In this document: positions 1 to 5,110 of the stretch, in pieces | Numbering within the stretch: the stretch's first letter is position 1 | How the letters are laid out: the number at the start of each line of letters is the position of its first letter | Assembly: GCA_947632165.1 (NCBI GenBank) | Contig: CANROI010000104.1 | Span: forward strand, 1-5,367 | DNA from: an uncultured Clostridia bacterium | GTDB taxonomy: Bacteria; Bacillota; Clostridia; Christensenellales; Borkfalkiaceae | Direction of reading: 5' to 3' | DNA length: 5,367 bases | Notes under the pieces: generated by a model | Seen by the model: the letters and a program-made list of their open reading frames with translations, nothing else | What the model was told of the DNA's origin: nothing | Database searches by the model: none | Position numbers and translations under genes: made by a program

Positions 1-21
1 GGACCCGAAAAGATGAAATGA
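1..21. other. Unassigned window edge, possible 3' end of an upstream gene
   Basis: These 21 bases cannot be assigned with confidence. Read on the plus strand, frame 1 ends in TGA at 19-21 and frame 2 ends in TGA at 14-16, so either could be the last codons of a rightward gene that begins outside the window. If so, that gene would converge on the ATPase and share the hairpin at 22-54. Read on the minus strand, the same bases are the T-rich tail of that hairpin. Nothing here separates the two readings. Confidence 0.25.
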
Positions 22-54
22 GGGGCGCGCCCGCTTGCAAAGCGGGCGCGCCCC
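22..54 (-). terminator. Probable intrinsic terminator of the P-type ATPase gene
   Basis: A perfect 15-bp stem pairs 22-36 with 40-54 around a 3-base loop (37-39), and 13 of the 15 pairs are G-C. On the minus strand the hairpin is followed by TCATTTCATCTTTTC (21 down to 7), which is T-rich but interrupted. On the plus strand the hairpin is followed by CTGCATGATG, which is not a U-tract. The structure lies 40 bp beyond the ATPase stop codon, so it best fits a leftward rho-independent terminator with an imperfect tail. It could also stop an incoming rightward gene if one ends at 16 or 21. Confidence 0.75.
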
Positions 55-76
55 CTGCATGATGTCTGCATGATAT
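55..76. repeat. Short tandem duplication, two 11-bp units
   Basis: CTGCATGATGT (55-65) is directly followed by CTGCATGATAT (66-76), identical at 10 of 11 positions. The pair sits between the terminator hairpin and the ATPase stop codon. It looks like a small local duplication in non-coding DNA. No function is evident. Confidence 0.6.
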
Positions 77-94
77 TGTGACAAGTATGAACGG

Positions 95-2632
95 TCAGTC
101 GGTGTTGAACAGGTCGCATGCTTTGGTCAGCCAGCCGGAGACGGGGAAGCCCGCGAGCATGACGACGAGGATATAGAGAATCTGCGAGAGGTTGAAGGTG
201 ACGCCTTCCCAGCCGGGACAGATGAAGTTCCCGAGCGAAGGTACGGCGAAAAAGATCACGCACACGCAGAGGCAGCCTCCGTAGAGCAGGGTGCGGATGA
301 GGTTGAGCGGCTTCAGCACCTGATACAGGATGACGATCCCGCCGAAGGTGACGGCAAGTACGAGCAGGGGGCGGAAGTTGGTGTCGAACCCGTAGTCGGG
401 GAACCAGATCCGCCCGAAGTAGACGGCGAGCACGCACAGGATGAGGGTGATCGCGCCCGGAATACTTCGCGAAAGGACGTATAGGATGAATTTCCCCTTC
501 ACGCGGCTCGAATTGGGCTGCAGCGAAATGACAAAGGAGGGGATCGCCGCCACAAAGATCTCGAAGAGGATCATGTTGCTCGGCAGGAAGAAGTAGGATT
601 CCCGCATGATCACGCAGATCACGGCGAGCAGGGCCGTGAAGAGCGTCTTCATGATATAGAGCGAAGCGCTGTTCTTGACGTTGTTGATCACCCGTCTCCC
701 CTCGTTGACGACGGCGGGCAGATTCATGAAGTTGTTGTTCATGAGCACGAGGTGGCTCACGTTCCGCGCGGCCTCGCTGCCCGAGGCGACGGAGATCGCG
801 CAGTCCGCCTCTTTGAGCGCGAGCAGGTCGTTCACGCCGTCGCCCGTCATGGCGACGGTGTTGCCGTTCCGCTTGAGCGTGCGGACGAGGATCGCCTTCT
901 GTTCGGGCGTCACCCGCCCGAACACCGCATATTGGCAGGCGACGTTCTCCACTTCGATGTCGGTGAGCCCCTCGAGGGAGATATATTTGTTGGCGTTGGG
1001 CACGCCCACCCGGCGGGCGACTTCGGAGACGGTGACGGGATTATCCCCCGAGATGATGCGGATGTCCACATCGTTCTCCCTGAACCATTTCACGGTCTCC
1101 ACCGCGTCGGGACGGATGTTGTCGGCAAGGGTGATGAGGGCGCAGGGTTTGAGCGCGGGGGGAAGTTTCTCATTCTCAATGGCGCCCTGTGCCGAGACGA
1201 GCAGCAGTACGCGGTATCCCACCTGCGCATACTGCTTGACGATCCGCTCAATGCGGGAGGGCATGGGCTTGAGCACAAATTCCGGCGCGCCGAAGGCGAA
1301 GGTGCCCGCTTTCTTGAACGTGACCGCGGAGAACTTTCTCTTGGAGGAGAAGGGCAGGATCTCCGTTGCCTGCAGGGCGGTGGAGAGCCCGAAGCGCTCC
1401 TTCAGGGCGATCGAGGTCTGGTTGTTGTCGTCGAGGGCGGCGAGCATGCTGCCCATCACCTCGTCCAAGGAGTATTCCATCTCGCCTTCGAGGATCATGC
1501 AGTCGTTCACCGTCATTCTGCCGTCGGTGATCGTGCCCGTCTTGTCGAGGCAGAGGACGTTCACCCGCGCGAGCATCTCGAGGGAGTTCATATCCTGCAC
1601 GAGCGTCTGTTTCTTTGCGAGCCGCCTCACGCCCACCGCCATGGCGAGGGAGGTCAGAAGCAGCAGCCCCGAGGGGATCATGCCGATGACGACGGTGCTC
1701 GTGTATATGATGGACTCGGCGTATTGGCTCCACTCGAGCGCGGAGAAATCGATGCCGTGGCTGTTGAGGTTGGTCCAGAACATGAGGCCCGCGACGACGG
1801 GGATCATGAGCCCGATCGCGCGGATGAATACGCGGATGGAGTTGAGGATCTCCGAGCTCGGGCGCTGGTATTTTTTGGCCTTGGAGGTGAGGATGTTGAG
1901 GTAGGTCGCCTTGCCGACTTTGTCGACGCGCACGCGGCAGGAGCCGCTCGAGAGGAAGGAGCCCGCATAGAGCATGTCGCCCTCATTCTTCTTCACCGAG
2001 GCGGATTCCCCCGTCAGAAGGGATTCGTTGACCTCGACCGTTCCCTCGGCAAGGATGCAGTCGGCGGGCACCTGCTGCCCCGCTTCGAGCAGGAGCACGT
2101 CGTCGAGGACGAGCTCCTTGATGGAGATCTCTTTGAGCACGCCGCCGCGCATGACCTTCGCCGTCGCCGAAATGAGGACGGCGAGCTTGTCGATCTGCCG
2201 CTTTGCGAGGATCTCCTGCAGAATGCCGATCACGAGGTTGGCGGCAAAGATGACGACGAAGAGATATTGGTTGAGGGGCGCGCCCGCGAGAATGAGCGCG
2301 ATCGCAACGACTACGCAGAGCAGATTGAAGATCGTGCAGAGGTTGCCCGCGAAGATCGCGGCATAGGACTTGCTGTACTTCTTGTTGACGTCGTTGAAGA
2401 GGTATTGGGAGAAGCGCTCGTCCACCTGCGCCTCGGTCAGCCCTTCGTCGAGGGCGGGGGTGAAGCGTTCCACCTCTTTTTCGCTCGGAATGTTCCTGGC
2501 ATGGCGGAATTTGCGCATCACTCTGCGCTTGCCCTTGTCGGGATCCGCAAACAAGAGCCCTCCGCGCTCGAGGAGACGCGAAAAATAGGAACGTTCGTCC
2601 TCTTTCTTTTTTTCAGGCTCGCCCGGCTGCAT
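95..2632 (-). CDS. CtpE-like P-type cation-transporting ATPase
   Basis: This 845-residue protein should pump a cation across the cytoplasmic membrane using ATP and a phospho-aspartate intermediate. Family motifs appear in order: actuator TGES at 207-210, phosphorylation site DKTGT at 363-367 (D363), nucleotide-domain GAPE at 448-451, SGDNPVT at 528-534, and hinge TGDGVND at 596-602. About ten hydrophobic segments are visible, near residues 93-117, 121-140, 271-287, 305-335, 656-677, 681-705, 715-742, 753-772, 780-800 and 814-835. There is no N-terminal metal-binding CxxC domain, which argues against a copper or zinc P1B pump. Membrane segment 4 reads PSGL (320-323) where Ca2+ pumps have PEGLP, and segment 6 reads AAIPSFVISLQPN. 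Both recall the mycobacterial CtpE group, in which CtpE is reported to take up calcium. The ion here is therefore inferred, with Ca2+ the first guess. The first 60 or so residues are a charged hydrophilic extension. Start 2632 is supported by a GAGGT site 6 nt upstream and a consensus promoter. The gene is transcribed alone. Confidence 0.93.
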   Translation of the reverse strand: MQPGEPEKKKEDERSYFSRLLERGGLLFADPDKGKRRVMRKFRHARNIPSEKEVERFTPALDEGLTEAQVDERFSQYLFNDVNKKYSKSYAAIFAGNLCTIFNLLCVVVAIALILAGAPLNQYLFVVIFAANLVIGILQEILAKRQIDKLAVLISATAKVMRGGVLKEISIKELVLDDVLLLEAGQQVPADCILAEGTVEVNESLLTGESASVKKNEGDMLYAGSFLSSGSCRVRVDKVGKATYLNILTSKAKKYQRPSSEILNSIRVFIRAIGLMIPVVAGLMFWTNLNSHGIDFSALEWSQYAESIIYTSTVVIGMIPSGLLLLTSLAMAVGVRRLAKKQTLVQDMNSLEMLARVNVLCLDKTGTITDGRMTVNDCMILEGEMEYSLDEVMGSMLAALDDNNQTSIALKERFGLSTALQATEILPFSSKRKFSAVTFKKAGTFAFGAPEFVLKPMPSRIERIVKQYAQVGYRVLLLVSAQGAIENEKLPPALKPCALITLADNIRPDAVETVKWFRENDVDIRIISGDNPVTVSEVARRVGVPNANKYISLEGLTDIEVENVACQYAVFGRVTPEQKAILVRTLKRNGNTVAMTGDGVNDLLALKEADCAISVASGSEAARNVSHLVLMNNNFMNLPAVVNEGRRVINNVKNSASLYIMKTLFTALLAVICVIMRESYFFLPSNMILFEIFVAAIPSFVISLQPNSSRVKGKFILYVLSRSIPGAITLILCVLAVYFGRIWFPDYGFDTNFRPLLVLAVTFGGIVILYQVLKPLNLIRTLLYGGCLCVCVIFFAVPSLGNFICPGWEGVTFNLSQILYILVVMLAGFPVSGWLTKACDLFNTD

Positions 2633-2636
2633 ACGC

Positions 2637-2643
2637 TCACCTC
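2637..2643 (-). promoter_or_regulatory. Shine-Dalgarno site of the P-type ATPase gene
   Basis: On the minus strand GAGGTGA (2643 down to 2637) precedes the ATG at 2632, with 6 nt between GAGGT and the start. The next in-frame ATG (codon 39, at 2518) has no comparable site close upstream. This site therefore fixes the start and shows that the hydrophilic N-terminal extension is probably translated. Confidence 0.8.
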
Positions 2644-2661
2644 GCTCAATAAGATAGCCTT

Positions 2662-2690
2662 ATTATACACGCCTGCGCGCAAAATGTCAA
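2662..2690 (-). promoter_or_regulatory. Consensus sigma-A-type promoter for the ATPase gene
   Basis: On the minus strand a perfect -35 box TTGACA (2690 down to 2685) is followed, after exactly 17 nt, by a perfect -10 box TATAAT (2667 down to 2662). Transcription should start near 2655, giving a leader of only about 20 nt with room for little beyond the Shine-Dalgarno site. A match this good suggests strong basal transcription, or a promoter that depends on a repressor for control. No operator can be assigned with confidence, although a 12-bp repeat lies across the spacer and part of the -35 box. Confidence 0.85.
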
Positions 2691-2741
2691 TGCCTTTTTT
2701 TGTCACGGCTTCGGGAAACAATTGCATTCGCGCGCAAAATG
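2675..2741. repeat. Direct repeat GCGCGCAAAATG in the divergent promoter region
   Basis: GCGCGCAAAATG occurs exactly at 2675-2686 and again at 2730-2741, 55 bp apart in the same orientation. The first copy covers most of the -35/-10 spacer of the leftward ATPase promoter and reaches into its -35 box. The second lies wholly within the spacer of the rightward serS promoter. The DNA between the copies (2687-2729) contains a run of seven Ts at 2695-2701 and no other element I recognise. The repeat may be a shared regulator site or chance in GC-rich DNA. Confidence 0.4.
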
Positions 2742-2750
2742 ATGTATAAT
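2722..2750 (+). promoter_or_regulatory. Promoter of the serS operon
   Basis: A perfect -10 box TATAAT lies at 2745-2750. A weak -35 box TTGCAT (2722-2727, matching TTGACA at the first three positions) lies 17 nt upstream. Transcription should begin near 2757, leaving a leader of about 34 nt before the serS start at 2791. A leader that short cannot hold a T-box riboswitch, the device that controls many aminoacyl-tRNA synthetase genes in Bacillota. Control would have to act at initiation or through the small hairpin in the leader. Confidence 0.75.
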
Positions 2751-2759
2751 AGAACCGTT

Positions 2760-2777
2760 ACCGATGAATTTATCGGT
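2760..2777 (+). promoter_or_regulatory. Inverted repeat in the serS leader
   Basis: ACCGAT (2760-2765) and ATCGGT (2772-2777) form a perfect 6-bp inverted repeat around GAATTT. Counting the inner AATT, 16 of 18 bases are symmetric. It lies just after the predicted transcription start and ends 2 nt before the Shine-Dalgarno site. A competing pairing is possible between GAACCG (2752-2757) and CGGTTC (2774-2779). It could be a DNA operator or an RNA hairpin affecting ribosome access. No regulator can be named from the sequence. Confidence 0.4.
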
Positions 2778-2779
2778 TC

Positions 2780-2784
2780 GAGGT
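2780..2784 (+). promoter_or_regulatory. Shine-Dalgarno site deciding the serS start
   Basis: GAGGT at 2780-2784 lies 6 nt before the ATG at 2791. It directly abuts an in-frame ATG at 2785 and lies inside the reading frame if translation began at the ATG at 2764. Only the 2791 start has workable spacing, and it also gives the usual seryl-tRNA synthetase N-terminus. Confidence 0.8.
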
Positions 2785-2790
2785 ATGATC

Positions 2791-4077
2791 ATGATCGATA
2801 TCGCATTGATTCGCAGCGATCCCGAGCTCGTTCGGGAGAACATCAGAAAAAAGTTTCAGGAGCAGAAGCTCCCCCTCGTGGACGAGGCGCTTGCGCTCGA
2901 TGAAAAGCGGCGCGCGTTGCTCGTCGAGGGCGACGGGCTCCGTGCCGCGCGCAATGCGCTCTCCAAGCAGATCGGGCAGCTCATGCGCGAAAAGAAGACC
3001 GAAGAGGCCGAGGCGGTCAAGGCAAAGGTGAACGCCGACGCCGACCGGCTTGCCCAGCTCGAGGCGGAAGAGGCGGAAGTGAGCGAAAAGCTCAAAAAGG
3101 TGATGATGCGCATCCCCAACATCATCTCGCCCGAGACGCCCATCGGCAAAGACGACTCCGAGAACGTGGAGCGCGAGCGCTTCCTCGAGCCCAAAACGCC
3201 CGATTTCGAGATCCCCTATCACATCGACATTCTCGAAAAGCTCGGCGGGATCGACATCGACAGCGCGCGGCGGACGAGCGGGCAGGGATTTTACTATCTT
3301 ACGGGGGATATCGCGCGGCTGCATTCGGCGATCCTCGCCTATGCGCGCGACTTCATGATCAACAAGGGCTTCACCTACTGCATTCCTCCGTTCATGATCC
3401 GCTCCTCCGTCGTCACGGGCGTGATGAGCTTCGAAGAAATGGACGGCATGATGTATAAGATCGAGGGCGAGGATCTCTACCTCATCGGCACGAGCGAGCA
3501 TTCGATGATCGGCCGGTTCATGGGGACGACGATCGACGAGAGCAAACTTCCGCTCACGCTCACGAGCTATTCCCCCTGCTTCCGCAAGGAGAAGGGCGCG
3601 CACGGCATCGAGGAGCGGGGCATCTACCGCATCCACCAATTCGAAAAGCAGGAGATGATCGTCATCTGCAAGCCGGAGGAGAGCTGCGCGTGGTACGAGA
3701 AGATGTGGAACTACACCGTGGAGCTGTTTGTGTCCATGCAGATCCCCGTCCGCACCCTCGAGTGCTGTTCGGGCGACCTCGCCGACCTCAAATACAGGAG
3801 CGTGGACGTGGAGGCGTGGTCCCCCCGCCAGCAGAAGTATTTCGAAGTCGGGTCCTGCTCCAACCTCACCGACGCACAGGCGCGGCGGCTCGGGATCCGC
3901 TACAAGACGGCGAAGGGCAGCGAATTTGCGCACACCCTCAACAACACCGTCGTCGCTCCCCCGAGAATGCTGATCGCATTCCTCGAGAATCATCTCCGTG
4001 CGGACGGCAGCGTCAACATTCCCGAAGTGCTCCGTCCCTATATGGGCGGCATGACGGAGATCAAAGTCAAGCAATAA
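2791..4077 (+). CDS. serS: Seryl-tRNA synthetase
   Basis: This cytoplasmic class II synthetase charges tRNA-Ser with serine through a seryl-adenylate. The 428-residue length matches the family (about 425). The start MIDIALIRSDPELVREN is typical, which together with the Shine-Dalgarno spacing favours 2791 over the in-frame ATGs at 2764 and 2785. Residues 1 to about 110 form the charged two-helix coiled-coil arm that grips the long variable arm of tRNA-Ser. The catalytic core follows: the serine-pocket TSE at 234-236 (TAE in E. coli), motif 2 from FRKEKG (264-269) to RIHQFEKQE (280-288), and motif 3 near NNTVVAPPR (384-392) with arginine R392, then the usual IPEVLRPYMGG (410-420). Motif 3 and the stretch DVEAWSPRQQKYFEV (339-353) differ from the E. 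coli type and recall archaeal and some clostridial enzymes. It is the first gene of the rightward unit. No T-box leader is present. A selenocysteine-specific role is not indicated, since this enzyme also charges tRNA-Sec wherever that tRNA exists. Confidence 0.97.
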   Translation: MIDIALIRSDPELVRENIRKKFQEQKLPLVDEALALDEKRRALLVEGDGLRAARNALSKQIGQLMREKKTEEAEAVKAKVNADADRLAQLEAEEAEVSEKLKKVMMRIPNIISPETPIGKDDSENVERERFLEPKTPDFEIPYHIDILEKLGGIDIDSARRTSGQGFYYLTGDIARLHSAILAYARDFMINKGFTYCIPPFMIRSSVVTGVMSFEEMDGMMYKIEGEDLYLIGTSEHSMIGRFMGTTIDESKLPLTLTSYSPCFRKEKGAHGIEERGIYRIHQFEKQEMIVICKPEESCAWYEKMWNYTVELFVSMQIPVRTLECCSGDLADLKYRSVDVEAWSPRQQKYFEVGSCSNLTDAQARRLGIRYKTAKGSEFAHTLNNTVVAPPRMLIAFLENHLRADGSVNIPEVLRPYMGGMTEIKVKQ

Positions 4078-4109
4078 GCGGACCCGCACGCAGCGCGTGC
4101 GGAGACCGC
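4078..4109 (+). other. GC-rich stem-loop between serS and the exonuclease gene
   Basis: CCGCACGC (4084-4091) pairs perfectly with GCGTGCGG (4095-4102) around an AGC loop. An outer GCGG (4078-4081) can pair with CCGC (4106-4109). The structure begins directly after the serS stop codon and ends directly before the likely Shine-Dalgarno bases of the next gene. No T-run follows, so it is unlikely to be an intrinsic terminator. It could protect the serS end of a processed message or limit ribosome entry at the exonuclease gene. Confidence 0.6.
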
Positions 4110-4113
4110 GGGA
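4110..4113 (+). promoter_or_regulatory. Weak Shine-Dalgarno site of the exonuclease gene
   Basis: GGGA at 4110-4113 lies 7 nt before the ATG at 4121. It is weaker than the sites of the neighbouring genes. The alternative GTG start at 4097 falls inside the 3' arm of the stem-loop and would add eight residues in front of the conserved beta-strand, so ATG 4121 is preferred. Confidence 0.5.
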
Positions 4114-4120
4114 TATTTGG

Positions 4121-5077
4121 ATGAAATACGTATTTTTCGATATCGAATGCGCCTGCGTCTATAAAAATGTCGCAAAGATCTGCGCGTTCGGGTACGTCGT
4201 CACCGACGAAAACTTCCATCTCCTCGCGCGGGAGGACATCCTCCTCAATCCGCGGGGCAAGTTCCACCTCACCGGCCGAAGGGGCGGCGAGGGGTTGGTG
4301 TTGCCGTATGAATACGAAGATTTCAAGAAGTATCCCACTTTCCCCGCGGAATACGGGCGCATCAAGGAACTTTTGGAGGAGAAGGACAGCGTCGTCTGCG
4401 GGCATGCGACCATCAACGACGTCAACTATCTCAACCTCGAGACCAAGCGCTATAAACTGCCCTCGTTCCGCTTCCATTTTTACGATACGCAGTTCTTCTA
4501 CATGAATACGGAGAAGAATTTCACGCGGCAGTACGGCCTGCAGGCGATGGCGGAGGAGTTGGGCGTGGAATTTACCCCGCACCGCGCCGTCGACGACGCC
4601 TATGCGACGATGCGGGTCTGCGAGGTGCTCTGCAAGCGGGAGGGCGTCTCGCTCCCCGGCTTTGCCGAAAAGTATGCCGTCCGCGCGGGCAAGATTGCGG
4701 GCTACAAGATCCGTCCGCTCAATTCCGAAGGGCTCCGCCGCTTCCTCTCCGAGCGGGAGGAAAAGCGGGAGGCGCACATGCGGGCGCACGAGGAATTCTA
4801 CCGCTACGTCAACAAATATATGCACAAGCGCAAGCGCGGGGGCTCGCTCGACGGCAAGGTCTTCTGCTTCTCGCGGGACATCGAAGACGACGTCTGCGTT
4901 TCGCGCAAGCTCGTGGAGGCGATCTTCGCCTCGGGCGGGCAATACACCTCCCATCCCACCGAGTGCAACGTGTATATCGCGCGCGGCGCGGAGGGGAGCC
5001 GCTGCCAGAACGCGCTCACGGCGGGCGCGGCGTTCATTCCCCTCGAACAGCTCGAGAGCGCGCTCGAGAGCATGTAG
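4121..5077 (+). CDS. DnaQ-like DEDDh 3'-5' exonuclease with C-terminal BRCT domain
   Basis: This 318-residue protein is predicted to remove nucleotides from 3' ends, probably of DNA, using two metal ions. The DEDDh residues are visible: Exo I in VFFDIE (D7, E9), Exo II in GHATIND (D100), and Exo III in HRAVDDA (H154, D159). A charged helical linker with a basic end (KRKRGG, 236-241) leads to a BRCT-like domain at about 243-316, recognised by LDGKVF (243-248), the paired glycines at 272-273, NVYIAR (283-288) and FIPLEQLESAL (305-315). The conserved tryptophan seen in many BRCT domains is missing. Between Exo I and Exo II lies an unusual segment including NPRGKFHLTGRRGGEG (43-58), unlike the epsilon proofreading subunit. 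No polymerase or helicase domain is attached, so it is not PolC or DinG. It lies 43 nt after serS and 33 nt before the methyltransferase gene, so it is probably co-transcribed. Start 4121 is chosen because MKYVFFDIE begins the first strand. A repair or end-processing role is inference. Confidence 0.85.
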   Translation: MKYVFFDIECACVYKNVAKICAFGYVVTDENFHLLAREDILLNPRGKFHLTGRRGGEGLVLPYEYEDFKKYPTFPAEYGRIKELLEEKDSVVCGHATINDVNYLNLETKRYKLPSFRFHFYDTQFFYMNTEKNFTRQYGLQAMAEELGVEFTPHRAVDDAYATMRVCEVLCKREGVSLPGFAEKYAVRAGKIAGYKIRPLNSEGLRRFLSEREEKREAHMRAHEEFYRYVNKYMHKRKRGGSLDGKVFCFSRDIEDDVCVSRKLVEAIFASGGQYTSHPTECNVYIARGAEGSRCQNALTAGAAFIPLEQLESALESM

Positions 5078-5081
5078 GCGG

Positions 5082-5098
5082 GCGCGGCCTGTCCGCGC
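5082..5098 (+). other. Short stem-loop before the RNA methyltransferase gene
   Basis: GCGCGG (5082-5087) pairs perfectly with CCGCGC (5093-5098) around a CCTGT loop. The 3' arm touches the Shine-Dalgarno bases that begin at 5099. No T-run follows, so this is not a standard terminator. It may be a message-processing or translation-control element, or chance pairing in GC-rich spacer DNA. Confidence 0.4.
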
Positions 5099-5103
5099 GG
5101 AGG
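5099..5103 (+). promoter_or_regulatory. Shine-Dalgarno site of the RNA methyltransferase gene
   Basis: GGAGG at 5099-5103 lies 7 nt before the ATG at 5111. This strong site fixes the start of the truncated last gene. The next in-frame ATG is codon 12, well inside the conserved opening segment. Confidence 0.8.
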
Positions 5104-5110
5104 ACGGACG

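Noticed and set aside
752..2749. A 665-codon open frame on the plus strand, antisense to the ATPase gene
   Set aside because: It lies almost wholly opposite a clear P-type ATPase, its translation is rich in H, D, E, G and R with no recognisable domain, and no Shine-Dalgarno site supports it. Long stop-free antisense frames are expected opposite GC-rich codon usage.
2764..2790. Upstream in-frame ATGs at 2764 and 2785 as the serS start
   Set aside because: The GAGGT site at 2780-2784 would lie inside the coding sequence for the 2764 start and directly abut the 2785 start. The extra residues do not match the usual SerRS N-terminus.
2633..2790. A T-box riboswitch upstream of serS
   Set aside because: The whole intergenic region is 158 bp, is shared with a divergent promoter, and contains no sequence resembling the T-box core. 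The predicted leader is about 34 nt.
2770..4089. A 439-codon open frame on the minus strand covering serS
   Set aside because: It is a shadow of the strongly biased serS codons, has a low-complexity acidic and arginine-rich translation, and has no independent support.
4084..4102. Intrinsic terminator after serS
   Set aside because: The 8-bp stem is strong but is followed by AGACCGCGGG rather than a T-run, and the next gene starts 19 nt later in the same direction.
4067..4954. A 295-codon open frame on the minus strand opposite the exonuclease gene
   Set aside because: The plus-strand frame holds all the DEDDh motifs. The antisense translation has no recognisable motif and spans the intergenic hairpin.
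5051..5074. Repeat CTCGAGAGC at the end of the exonuclease gene
   Set aside because: Two copies 12 nt apart simply encode LESALESM in the final BRCT helix. Repeated use of the same preferred codons explains it.
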